From a bacterium (lineage in GTDB: Bacteria > Deinococcota > Deinococci > Deinococcales > Deinococcaceae), in NCBI GenBank assembly GCA_021810505.1, contig JAJZIR010000003.1, positions 76,279 to 140,278 on the forward strand: a stretch of DNA of 64,000 bases, in the 5' to 3' direction. Made by a program: the position numbers and the translations under genes. Shown in pieces: positions 8,521 through 16,052 of the stretch. Each line of letters opens with the position of its first letter. Position 1 is the first letter of the stretch. A model generated the notes under the pieces. The model was not told the DNA's origin and searched no databases. It saw only the letters and a list, made by a program, of their open reading frames with translations.

Positions 8521-8528
8521 TTTGTCAA
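8499..8528 (-). promoter_or_regulatory. Predicted nanE operon promoter
   Basis: On the minus strand TTGACA (8528-8523) and TAGAGT (8504-8499) are 18 bases apart, giving a very short leader before the TTG start at 8483. It overlaps the nagZ promoter on the other strand. Confidence 0.5.
8512..8528. promoter_or_regulatory. Candidate RpiR operator 2
   Basis: GTGTAATATTTTGTCAA resembles operator 1 read on the other strand (GTGAAATAATTTTTTGAC). It overlaps the nagZ -10 box and the nanE -35 box, so one protein could control both directions. Confidence 0.4.
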
Positions 8529-8538
8529 GAGGTGTACC

Positions 8539-10023
8539 TTGGAGTACCGACAGCTGGCCAGCCGCCTGATCGCCATCGATTTACCGGGCCCGACCTTAGA
8601 CCCCGCCCACCGGGAATTCCTGTCCCGCCACCGCTTCAGCGCGGTCTGCCTGTTCCGCAGGAACATCGAAAGCCGGCCGCAACTGCTGGCCCTGATCGCC
8701 GAGCTCAAGGAGCTCCTGGGGGAGGAGCTGCTGATCGCCACCGACCAGGAGGGGGGCTCGGTGACGCGGATCCCCTTTCGGCCTACCCCGCCTTCGCCCA
8801 TGGCGCTGGGGGCGGGCGGTAAGAGCGAGCTGAGCAGGGAGGTAGGGCGGTGGGTCGGCGAAGACCTGGCCAGCTTGGGCATCCGCTGGGACTTGGCCCC
8901 CTGCCTGGACGTGAGCAGCAACCCGGCCAATCCGGTCATCGGGGAGCGCAGCTTCGGCAGCGATCCGCGGCAGGTAGCCGCGCACGGCTTGGCCTGGGCG
9001 GAGGGCCTGCAGCAGGCCGGGGTCATGCCCTGCGCCAAGCACTTCTGCGGCCACGGCAACACCGCGGTGGACTCCCATCTGGACCTGCCCACCGTGGCCG
9101 CCAGCCGCGCCGAGCTGGAAGCGACCGAACTGCTCCCCTTCCAGCTGGCCGCGGCGGCGGGGATCCCGGCGCTGATGACCGCACACATCCTCTACCCGGC
9201 CCTGGATCCGGTCTACCCGGCCACCCTGTCGCGGGCCATCCTGCACGACCTGCTGCGCGGAGAGTACGGCTACCGCGGCATCGTCGTGACCGACTCGACC
9301 GACATGCAGGCCATCGCCGCCCGCTACTCTCCGGGCCAGGCTGCGGTGCGGGCTCTGCGAGCCGGCGCCGACCTGGTGTTGGGCCTGGGGGACCTAGCGG
9401 TCAAGGAGGAGCAGGTGCAGGCGGTCGCGGCGGCGCTGAGCGGCTCGGAGCTGCGGGCCAGCGCCGAGGCCAGCTTGGGACGGATCGGGGCCGCCTACGA
9501 GCGGTTTCGGGGGGCCTCCCCCACCCGCCCCTCCGACCCCTCCAGCACTTACCGGGCCGCCTGGGAGGCTGGCGTCACCCGCTTCGGAGAGCCGCCGGTA
9601 GCCCGGCGCGGCCAGCGGGTGCTGCTGCTGTGCCCGCTGCGCGCCCCGGGGAGCGGGGCCTACCAGGAGGGGCCCAGCGGCCAGGCGGTCCTTCGCTGGC
9701 TGGCCGAGGACTTCAGCGTTCTCCCGCTGCTCTACACCGAGGCGGCTAGCCTGGCGCTGCCGGCCGCCCCGGAGGCCGATCTCTTGCTCTTCGCGACCAC
9801 GGGGAGCAAGCTGATGGGCCCAGCCGAGCTGGAGCTGGCCAAGCGGGCTTTCGGCCTGGGGCTGCGCGGCCTGCACCTAGCTCTCTGGAACCCCTACCAC
9901 ACCTGGCAGCTCCGGCGGCCGGCCCTGGCCAGCTACGGGTTCAGCGAAGAGGCCCTAGGCGCCCTCAAGGCGGCGCTGCTGGGAGGGGAGGCGCCGGGCC
10001 ACTTCCCTTTCTCCATGGACTGA
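8539..10023 (+). CDS. nagZ: Glycoside hydrolase family 3 beta-N-acetylhexosaminidase (NagZ-like)
   Basis: Probably removes non-reducing GlcNAc from muropeptide fragments or chito-oligosaccharides in the cytoplasm; no signal peptide is visible. The 494-residue protein begins directly with the GH3 barrel. The NagZ motif KHFCGHGNTAVDSH is near residue 173, with Cys replacing the usual Pro of KHFPGHG, and the nucleophile Asp lies in GIVVTDSTDM near 253. Residues after about 340 form an extra C-terminal domain absent from the short E. coli NagZ but common in Gram-positive-type members. The start is TTG 8539 after AAGAGGTG. It is divergent from the amino-sugar operon and shares its control region, which argues for co-regulation. 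Confidence 0.88.
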   Translation: MEYRQLASRLIAIDLPGPTLDPAHREFLSRHRFSAVCLFRRNIESRPQLLALIAELKELLGEELLIATDQEGGSVTRIPFRPTPPSPMALGAGGKSELSREVGRWVGEDLASLGIRWDLAPCLDVSSNPANPVIGERSFGSDPRQVAAHGLAWAEGLQQAGVMPCAKHFCGHGNTAVDSHLDLPTVAASRAELEATELLPFQLAAAAGIPALMTAHILYPALDPVYPATLSRAILHDLLRGEYGYRGIVVTDSTDMQAIAARYSPGQAAVRALRAGADLVLGLGDLAVKEEQVQAVAAALSGSELRASAEASLGRIGAAYERFRGASPTRPSDPSSTYRAAWEAGVTRFGEPPVARRGQRVLLLCPLRAPGSGAYQEGPSGQAVLRWLAEDFSVLPLLYTEAASLALPAAPEADLLLFATTGSKLMGPAELELAKRAFGLGLRGLHLALWNPYHTWQLRRPALASYGFSEEALGALKAALLGGEAPGHFPFSMD

Positions 10024-10078
10024 GCGGGGAGCGGTCCGGCGAGGGCGCGGTTCCCGGGGCTGAGGGGCGGGAGCGTGT

Positions 10079-10084
10079 CAAGAT
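10079..10084 (+). promoter_or_regulatory. Leaderless -10 candidate of the LysR gene
   Basis: CAAGAT lies six bases before GTG 10091, and no ribosome binding site is present. The first base departs from TANNNT, so this is a weak example. Confidence 0.3.
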
Positions 10085-10090
10085 GCGGGC

Positions 10091-10981
10091 GTGACCAAGG
10101 TCAGCGCGGAGCAGCTGCTCACCCTGCTGAAGGTGGCTGAGACCGGCAGCCTGAGCGAGGCGGCCAGCCAGCTCGGCCTGACCCAGCCGGCGGTCTCCAG
10201 CCAGATGAAGGCGCTGGCCGAGGCCGCCGGCGAGCCGCTGTGGAAGCGCCACCGCTACGGGGTGGAGCTGAACTCGCTGGGGCAGTCGCTGCTCGGGCCG
10301 GCCGGGACAGTCGCAGCGGCGCTCAGCGCCGCCGAACAGCTGTGCGCCGAGCACCTGGGCCTCGGCACCGGCGAGCTCCGGCTGGCCGCCAGCGGGACTC
10401 CGGGCACCTATCTGCTGCCGAGCTGGCTGGCCCGCTTCCACCGGGCCCACCCGGGGGTCCTGCTCACAGTCCGGTCGGCCAACAGCGGGGGCTGCCTGCG
10501 CCAGCTCCAAGCCGGTGAAGTCGACCTGGCCCTGGTCGAGAACCCCAGGCTGGAGATCCCCGCCGGTTTCCAGCGGCGGACAGTGGGGTACGACCGGCTG
10601 ATCCTGGTGGTGCCGCCCGGCCACCCCTGGGCCGGGCGGGCGGTAGATCTGCGGGAGCTGGGGGAAGCCGAGATGCTGTGGCGCGAGCAGGGCTCCGGTT
10701 CTCGGGAGATCGCCTGGCAAGCCCTCACGGAGGCCGGGATTCGCCCCAAGGCCTTTCTGACCCTCAGCGGACCCGAAGCGGTGAAGGAGGCGGTGCACCA
10801 GGGCCTAGGGGTCGCTTTTCTCTCCGAGATCAGCGCCAGGGAGGAGCTGGCGTCCGGCCGGCTGCAGCAGGCCCACCCCGGGCTGAGCGGTCTGGAGCGG
10901 CCGCTCTGGTTGATCGCGCCCCGCAGGGGCCTACGCCGCGCCGCCCTAGGTTTCTTGGAGCTGCTGGAAGGAGCCGTCTAA
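10091..10981 (+). CDS. LysR-family transcriptional regulator
   Basis: A 296-residue LysR-type regulator. The N-terminal winged helix-turn-helix covers about residues 3-62 (TGSLSEAASQLGLTQPAVSS) and the periplasmic-binding-protein-like effector domain follows (GELRLAASGTPGTYLLPSWL near 96, GLGVAFLSE near 238). The opening AEQLLTLLKVAETGS resembles the CysB/CbbR branch, but the effector cannot be predicted. It lies 67 bases after nagZ on the same strand and is convergent with the dioxygenase gene, four bases away, so no obvious target is divergently transcribed. The GTG start lacks a ribosome binding site. Confidence 0.92.
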   Translation: MTKVSAEQLLTLLKVAETGSLSEAASQLGLTQPAVSSQMKALAEAAGEPLWKRHRYGVELNSLGQSLLGPAGTVAAALSAAEQLCAEHLGLGTGELRLAASGTPGTYLLPSWLARFHRAHPGVLLTVRSANSGGCLRQLQAGEVDLALVENPRLEIPAGFQRRTVGYDRLILVVPPGHPWAGRAVDLRELGEAEMLWREQGSGSREIAWQALTEAGIRPKAFLTLSGPEAVKEAVHQGLGVAFLSEISAREELASGRLQQAHPGLSGLERPLWLIAPRRGLRRAALGFLELLEGAV

Positions 10982-10985
10982 CCAG

Positions 10986-11822
10986 CTAGAGCGCAGCGAC
11001 GCGCAGCAGGATCCCCGCAGGGTCGCGCAGCAGCAGGTCGTCTCCGGCGCGCGCTAACGGCCAGCCTTCCCGCTCCAAGCGGGAGAGCAGGCCAGCTAGG
11101 TGGTCGGGGCGCAGGCGCAATCCGGCCGAGACCAGGCCGAGCCGGTCGGCCTGGACCGGGGGGGCGTGCAGGCTCTGCCAGACGTTGAGGCCCAGGTGGT
11201 GGTGGTAGCCCCCCAGGGAGACGAACAGCGCTCCCGGCCAACGCGCTACCACGGCGAAGCCCATCAGGTCTCGGTAGAAGTGCTCGGTAGCGGCTAAGTC
11301 GCTGACGCGGAAGTGCAGGTGGCCCAATTCGGTCTGCTCGCCCAGGCCGGACCAGTCCGGCCTGGCCAGGTCGATCAGCTGGGGATTGAGCGGGTCGCTG
11401 GCCATGCGCACCTGGCCTTCCGACCAGGTCCACTCAGCGCGCGGGCGGTCGCGATAGATCTCGATGCCGTGGCCGTCCGGATCGTGGATGTAGAGCGCCT
11501 CGCTGACCAGGTGGTCGGCCTGGCCCAAGCGCTGGCCGGAGCGCTGGAAGTGAGCCCACCAAGTAGCTAGGTCCTCCCGGCTGGGCAGCAAGAAGGCGGC
11601 GTGGTAGAGCCCAGTCCCGGCCGGAGGCGCCAGCTCGGGGGACTGCTCGAGCTGCAGCAAGGGAGCGTCCGCGACTCCCAGGTCGGCGCGGGCGCCCTCC
11701 TCCGCGAGCACCCGCAGGCCGACCCATTCGGTATAGAAGGCCAGGCTGCGGGCTAGGTCGCGGACGGTCAGCCGCACTGGGCCCAGAACCAGCGGCGGCG
11801 CGGCGTCATGCTGTGCGGTCAT
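10986..11822 (-). CDS. VOC-family extradiol dioxygenase, CatE/YfiE-like
   Basis: A 278-residue protein of two tandem vicinal-oxygen-chelate modules. Module 1 (about residues 14-130) has VRLTVRDLARSLAFY, TGLYHAAFLLPSRE and SEALYIHDPDGHGIEIY; module 2 (about 165-278) has LGHLHFRVSDLAATEHFY and GGYHHHLGLNVW. This order matches Bacillus CatE, a catechol 2,3-dioxygenase. The His residues in HLHF and YHHH and a Glu are the expected Fe(II) ligands; I can place the two His but not the Glu with certainty. Start ATG 11822 follows GGGAGG. No other aromatic-degradation genes are nearby, so the substrate is open. Confidence 0.85.
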   Translation of the reverse strand: MTAQHDAAPPLVLGPVRLTVRDLARSLAFYTEWVGLRVLAEEGARADLGVADAPLLQLEQSPELAPPAGTGLYHAAFLLPSREDLATWWAHFQRSGQRLGQADHLVSEALYIHDPDGHGIEIYRDRPRAEWTWSEGQVRMASDPLNPQLIDLARPDWSGLGEQTELGHLHFRVSDLAATEHFYRDLMGFAVVARWPGALFVSLGGYHHHLGLNVWQSLHAPPVQADRLGLVSAGLRLRPDHLAGLLSRLEREGWPLARAGDDLLLRDPAGILLRVAAL

Positions 11823-11879
11823 AGCTTCGGTCCTCCCTTACCCGGCCCGATGGCCGGGCACAACCAGCAACTACGCCGT

Positions 11880-11885
11880 TAGAAT
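11880..11885 (+). promoter_or_regulatory. Leaderless -10 box of the esterase gene
   Basis: TAGAAT is followed by six bases and GTG 11892, with no Shine-Dalgarno sequence. Transcription would begin at or one base before the start codon. Confidence 0.65.
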
Positions 11886-11891
11886 AACAGG

Positions 11892-12545
11892 GTGAACCTC
11901 AGCTTGCACTCCGGACCGAGCGGTCTCCCCTACGCGCTAGCCACCCCAGAAGGCCAAGCCCCCAGCGGCGGTTGGCCGCTGCTGCTTTTCCTGCACGGCG
12001 CCGGAGAGAGGGGGGCCGACCAGCGCCAGGTCCGCTCCGGGCTCTACCCCGCGGTCTTGGAGGCGGAGGCGCGTTGGCCGGCCCTGATCGCCATGCCGCA
12101 GTGTCCCGAGGGACGCAGCTGGTCCGGTGCGAACAGCGTCGAAGACGCAGTCGTCGCGTTACTGGATCAGCTGGAGGCCGAGCATGAAACCGACCCCGAA
12201 CGGCTCTATCTGACCGGTCTGTCCATGGGTGGGCACGGGAGTTGGAGCTTGGCTTGCCGCTTCCCCCAGCGCTTCGCTGCGGTGGTCCCGATCTGCGGCG
12301 GGGGTGACTCCTTCGCGGTGATGCGGAATCTGGGTAAAATGCCCATCTGGTCATTCCACGGATCCGCCGACAGCGTCATCCCAGTGGGGTCGAGTCGGGC
12401 CTTGGTCGATTCCTTGGCCAGAGCCGGCAATCAGCTCTCTAGGCACACCGAGTACCCAGGGGTAGGGCACGCTTGCTGGGACATGGCCTATCGGGAGCTG
12501 GGGTTAGCCGAGTGGATCTTCAGCCACAGGAGGGCTGCGGACTAG
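11892..12545 (+). CDS. Alpha/beta-hydrolase, carboxylesterase/phospholipase type
   Basis: A 217-residue serine hydrolase without a signal peptide. It shows the oxyanion motif LLLFLHGAGERG near residue 31, the nucleophile elbow GLSMGGHGSW near 113, an acid residue in SFHGSADSVIP near 153 and the catalytic His in YPGVGHACWD near 191. The overall pattern resembles the predicted peptidase/LpqC group and dienelactone-hydrolase relatives; the natural ester is unknown. The mRNA is probably leaderless. Its stop codon lies inside a perfect 38-bp palindrome that separates it from the convergent cupredoxin gene. Confidence 0.88.
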   Translation: MNLSLHSGPSGLPYALATPEGQAPSGGWPLLLFLHGAGERGADQRQVRSGLYPAVLEAEARWPALIAMPQCPEGRSWSGANSVEDAVVALLDQLEAEHETDPERLYLTGLSMGGHGSWSLACRFPQRFAAVVPICGGGDSFAVMRNLGKMPIWSFHGSADSVIPVGSSRALVDSLARAGNQLSRHTEYPGVGHACWDMAYRELGLAEWIFSHRRAAD

Positions 12546-12562
12546 TCCGCAGCCCTCCTGTG
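12525..12562. terminator. Perfect 38-bp palindrome, likely bidirectional terminator
   Basis: A fully self-complementary sequence with arms beginning CACAGGAGGGCTGCGGA and centre CTAG. It contains the last codons and TAG stop of the esterase gene and stands between two convergent genes. There is no T-run on either side, so termination would rely on the stem alone. Confidence 0.7.
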
Positions 12563-12575
12563 TAGCTGCGCCGGC

Positions 12576-13250
12576 TCAGCTGCCCTTGACCACCAGGGTT
12601 CCCACCATGTAGCCGGGGGTCATCATCGCGCCGAACATACTGCCTGGACCGGTGCCGCAGGGAGCGAGGCAGTTCCAAGTGTAAGTGCCGGCCTTGCCGG
12701 TCTTGAAGGTCACGGTCACCACGCTGAGCGGGGGGATGGGGACGTTGATGCCCAGAGCCGCCACCGTGAAGGTGTGGCTGAGCAGCCGGCCGGGAAGGTT
12801 GCTGAAGTGCATGGAGCGCTGGATGGTGAGCAGCTGGGCCTTGAGGGCGGGGATCAGGTCGGGGCGGTACTCCTTGGCGATGTTCTCCGAAGTCTCCAGG
12901 TGCTCGGTGTCGCTCACCCTAGCCAAGTTCTGGGCGATCAGGGCCTGGTTATCCTGGACCCCGCTGACGGCTAGGGCGCTGCTGCCATCCGGCAGGGGCG
13001 CTGCGCCGTCGTCGTAATTGACGATGGTCATGGTGACGATGCTGTCCGCCGGGACGGTGATGGTCGCGGGGGAGAACTCCGGCCAGCCCGGCTTGCCGAT
13101 CATCTTGCCGGTTACGATCTGCTCGACCAGGTAGACGTGGTGCGCAGGAGCAGCTGCAGCCAAGGCCGGCGCAGAGCCGAACGCGGGCAGAGCTAGGGCC
13201 AAGGCGACTCCCATTCCCATCCAAGGCGCTCCTGAAATCTTGCTGTGCAC
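12576..13250 (-). CDS. Secreted cupredoxin-fold protein with an altered CuA-like motif
   Basis: A 224-residue exported protein: a signal peptide ends near residue 33 (ALPAFGSAPALAAA). The C-terminal part aligns with the CuA domain of cytochrome oxidase subunit II: LLSHTFTVAALG (His159), KAGTYTWNCLAPCGTG (Cys194 and Cys198) and Met205. In oxidase the sequence is C-x3-C-x3-H-x2-M; here the His position is Pro202. A binuclear CuA centre is therefore doubtful, though a copper site using His159, one or both Cys and Met205 is possible. It may carry electrons or copper in the periplasm. Start GTG 13250 follows GGGAGG. The intact domain and good signal peptide argue against decay. Confidence 0.75.
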   Translation of the reverse strand: MHSKISGAPWMGMGVALALALPAFGSAPALAAAAPAHHVYLVEQIVTGKMIGKPGWPEFSPATITVPADSIVTMTIVNYDDGAAPLPDGSSALAVSGVQDNQALIAQNLARVSDTEHLETSENIAKEYRPDLIPALKAQLLTIQRSMHFSNLPGRLLSHTFTVAALGINVPIPPLSVVTVTFKTGKAGTYTWNCLAPCGTGPGSMFGAMMTPGYMVGTLVVKGS

Positions 13251-13270
13251 GGTGGTCCCTCCCTTTCTAG

Positions 13271-13287
13271 AGGCCGGGGCTTGCCCC
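13271..13287. repeat. Short GC hairpin upstream of the cupredoxin gene
   Basis: CCGGGG and CCCCGG flank a five-base loop in the divergent region between the cupredoxin gene and the uspA remnant. Confidence 0.4.
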
Positions 13288-13311
13288 CGGACGGTTTCAG
13301 GCTAGAAGGCA

Positions 13312-13330
13312 GGCGTTACCCCGGCGTTAC
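13312..13330. promoter_or_regulatory. Direct repeat GGCGTTAC, 11-bp period
   Basis: GGCGTTAC occurs at 13312-13319 and 13323-13330, one helical turn apart, in the divergent control region. This is the usual geometry of a site for a protein binding as a direct-repeat dimer. No regulator is assigned. Confidence 0.4.
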
Positions 13331-13379
13331 GGGACATCGGGCTGATCCGCTAGGGCCTGATGGTTTTCAGGAGGCTGCC

Positions 13380-13785
13380 GTGTTTCAGAGAATTCTGGTC
13401 GCCATAGACTTCTCGCCCCGCTCCGAGCGAGCGCTCCAGTCGGCACGCAGCAATTTCCCTGGGAGCAAGCGCCTGCTCCTCCACGCTACCCCCGACTTTT
13501 GCTCCCAGCCTACGGAGAAGGGTACCTGCCGGCGGTCCCAGCGAGCGAGATGACCGAGGGTAGCCGTAAGCGGCTCGCGGACCTCACCGGGGAAGGCGAG
13601 GAGGCCCAGGTGGAGTGGGGACACCCCGCTGGCCAGATCCTGCGAACCGCTGAGGGTTGGGCTGACCTGATCGTGATGGGCACCCACGGGCGCAAGGGGT
13701 TGTCCACCTGCTGTTCGGTTCGGTAGCCGAGACGGTGCTGCGGCAGGCGGCATGCCCAGTGCTGGTGGTGCGGGGGCGAGGGTAA
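13380..13785 (+). pseudogene. Universal stress protein gene with two frameshifts
   Basis: The start is intact: GTG 13380 after AGGAGG opens FQRILVAIDFSPRSERAL, the ATP-binding N-terminus of UspA. That frame runs to a stop at 13553 without further similarity. Around 13490 the similarity moves to another frame (MTEGSRKRLADL, then ADLIVMGTHGRKGLS), and near 13705 it moves again to HLLFGSVAETVLRQAACPVLVVR, ending at TAA 13785. All three parts of the family, including the MGTHGRKG nucleotide-binding loop and the VLVVR end, are present in order, so this is a recently broken gene or one with two sequencing errors. Confidence 0.85.
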
Positions 13786-14084
13786 GAAGGGCAGGTAGCG
13801 CGCGTCCGGGGGCTCAGCGTATAGAGCTGAGATCCAGGAACGCCGGAGCATACAGCCACCCTACGGGACGGGGCAGTAGGCCACTCCGATCGGCTGCCTG
13901 GACGAGCTGGACTGCCTAAAGGCGTAGCAGCTTTACCTTAACTCGCCCACCTCCGGTTCCCCCGGGTAGCCCGCAGAACCACCCCGGAAGTCGAGCAGTG
14001 GACTCCCAGCCCCACCCCCGCAGTTCGGTTCTTTTCACGAATTTTTTAACATATTCATAGCTTAACCTTTTTGAGTGGAGTTCT
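13786..14084. other. Intergenic region, no gene seen; AT-rich island at its end
   Basis: No credible coding sequence. The last 55 bases (about 14030-14084) are strongly AT-rich compared with the rest of the window and include TTCACG and TATTCATAGCTT, a probable promoter for the lipoprotein gene, although I cannot place -35 and -10 boxes with confidence. Confidence 0.5.
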
Positions 14085-15929
14085 ATGAAACCCAGCCTGC
14101 TGATAGGGACCATCCTGCTCCTGGCCGCCTGCAACCAAGGGGGGATCCCCGGCCTCTCTCTCTCTCCGCAGCAGGGAGCCGCCCTCAGCGTCCCCGCCGG
14201 GGGGAGCGCTCAGGAGAATCTTCAGCTCTCCTCCCTCCACGGGATCAACGGGACAGTGCAGCTGAGCTATCAGGTGCGCCAAGGGGGAAAGAGCGTCTCC
14301 GGCTTCAATTTCAGCCCTAGCTCGGTAACCAGGCCGAACAGCTCTCCTCTCAACCTGCAGATTAGGGTGAGCGTCTCGGCGCAGGTGGCTCCCGGGACCT
14401 ATCAGGTCCAAGTGACGGCTCAGGAAGGGGGAGCCAGCAGCCAGGCTGGCTTCCAGGTCCAGGTCAGCTCGGCTTTGTCCTTAACTGGAGCTACTGCTCT
14501 CTCCGTCTCCCAAGGAAGCAGTGGAAGTGAGAGCTTGAGCTTGAGCAGTCAGGACTCAAGCGGGACCGTGCAGCTGAGCTATCAGGTCAGCGAGAACGGA
14601 GCTTCCTTACCCAGCTCGGGCTTCAGCTTCAGCCCCACTACCGTGAACCTCTCTGCTGGCAAGCCAGTGCAGATCCCCTTGAAGGTCCAAACTCCTTCCA
14701 ACCTGGCCGGTCACGATCAGGTCAAGGTCACCGCTACCCTCTCGGGGATGAGCACCTCAGCTACCTTCCCCCTGACCGTGACCGGGGAACAGGTGATCCA
14801 TAACTTCAGCGGTAATTACGACGCCTACCCCTATGCCTCTCTGATCAAAGGCAGCAACGGGGACCTGTACGGGACGACCATTGGTACGTATAACGCACCG
14901 AAAGAATTCGGCACCACCTTCCAGCTCGCGCAGAGCGGGAACGCCTGGGCCGAGACGGTGCTCCACATATTTCAGGGTGCAACCAGCGACGGCGCCCAGC
15001 CCTTCGCCCCCCTGATCTTTGGCAGCAACGGGGACCTGTACGGGACGACGGAAAATGGCGGAGCGAACTATAAAGGCACCGTCTTCCAGCTCGCGCAGAG
15101 CGGGGGTTCCTGGACTGAAACGGTGCTCTACAGCTTCAGCAGCAGTAGCGGCGCCTTCCCCCAAGCCCCACTGATTCTCGGCAGCAACGGGGACCTGTAC
15201 GGGACGACATCTGGATCCGGTAGCGGAACGAACGGTAACGGCACCGTCTTCCAGCTCGCACCTCCGAGCTCCCCGGGAGGCAACTGGACCGAGACGGTGC
15301 TCCACAGCTTTCAGGGTGGGAGTGACGGCGCTACCCCCCTCGCCGCTCTGATCCAGGGAAGCAACGGGGACCTGTACGGGACGACGGAGGATGGCGGAAC
15401 GAACGGTGACGGCACCGTCTTCCAGCTCGCACAGAGCGGGGGGGCCTGGACCGAGACGGTGCTCCACAGCTTCGGGAGTGGCAGCGACGGCTTCCACCCT
15501 CTTGCCTCCCTGATCAAAGGCAGCAACGGGGACCTGTACGGGACGACGGCAGGCGGCGGAGCGAACAGTTACGGCACCGTCTTCCAGATCTCGCCCAGCG
15601 GAGCCGAGACGGTGATCTATAGCTTCAACAGTAGTAGCGGCGCCTTCCCCCAAGCCCCGCTGATTCTCGGCAGCAACGGGGACCTGTACGGGACGACGTT
15701 CGGTACGTATAACGGCGGAGCGAACAATGTAGGCACCGTCTTCCAGCTCGCACCTCCGAGCTCCCCGGGAGGCACCTGGACCGGGACGGTGCTCCACAGC
15801 TTTCAGGGTGGGGCCGACGGCGCCAACCCCGTCGCCGCTCTGATCCAGGGAAGCAACGGGGACCTGTACGGGACGACGGAGTACGGCGGAGCGAGCGGTG
15901 AAGGCACTGTCTTCAAGGTGGTGCCCTGA
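14085..15929 (+). CDS. Lipoprotein with two Ig-like domains and seven GloVer-type tandem repeats
   Basis: A 614-residue exported lipoprotein: the signal MKPSLLIGTILLLAAC ends at the lipobox Cys16. Residues about 25-125 and 130-240 are two related beta-sandwich domains (GTVQLSYQV occurs in both). From about 245 to the end are seven repeats of about 50-60 residues, each with a GSNGDLYGTT core followed by a glycine-rich stretch, GTVFQLA and a VLHSF-type strand. This is the pattern of the GloVer (TIGR03803) tandem-repeat family, probably a beta-propeller, of unknown function on the cell surface. The DNA core GCAACGGGGACCTGTACGGG is conserved in all seven repeats, with starts about 150-180 bases apart, which indicates recent repeat exchange. 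Confidence 0.85.
   Translation: MKPSLLIGTILLLAACNQGGIPGLSLSPQQGAALSVPAGGSAQENLQLSSLHGINGTVQLSYQVRQGGKSVSGFNFSPSSVTRPNSSPLNLQIRVSVSAQVAPGTYQVQVTAQEGGASSQAGFQVQVSSALSLTGATALSVSQGSSGSESLSLSSQDSSGTVQLSYQVSENGASLPSSGFSFSPTTVNLSAGKPVQIPLKVQTPSNLAGHDQVKVTATLSGMSTSATFPLTVTGEQVIHNFSGNYDAYPYASLIKGSNGDLYGTTIGTYNAPKEFGTTFQLAQSGNAWAETVLHIFQGATSDGAQPFAPLIFGSNGDLYGTTENGGANYKGTVFQLAQSGGSWTETVLYSFSSSSGAFPQAPLILGSNGDLYGTTSGSGSGTNGNGTVFQLAPPSSPGGNWTETVLHSFQGGSDGATPLAALIQGSNGDLYGTTEDGGTNGDGTVFQLAQSGGAWTETVLHSFGSGSDGFHPLASLIKGSNGDLYGTTAGGGANSYGTVFQISPSGAETVIYSFNSSSGAFPQAPLILGSNGDLYGTTFGTYNGGANNVGTVFQLAPPSSPGGTWTGTVLHSFQGGADGANPVAALIQGSNGDLYGTTEYGGASGEGTVFKVVP
14850..15880 (+). repeat. Seven DNA repeats encoding the GSNGDLYGTT motif
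   Basis: Near-identical 28-29-base blocks begin at about 14850, 15021, 15180, 15358, 15519, 15669 and 15849. Spacing varies from 150 to 180 bases because the segments between differ in length. Confidence 0.85.
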
Positions 15930-16052
15930 GGTGACCAGGAAATCAGAAAAGAGAGCTCCGCTCAGACCAGAAGCCCTCTTCAAACCAAAGGTGGGTCCGA
16001 AGAAATCCTGATCCTCTGCGGGAGATCTGGGCGGTGGCTGGGGTAAAGAGGC

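Noticed and set aside
13380..13785. Programmed frameshifting in uspA
   Set aside because: Two shifts would be needed, no slippery heptamer is evident, and the family has no such precedent; decay is simpler.
14850..15880. CRISPR-like array (regular 28-29-base repeats)
   Set aside because: The repeats are in frame within a lipoprotein gene, spacers of 120-150 bases are themselves coding and similar, and no cas genes exist in the window.
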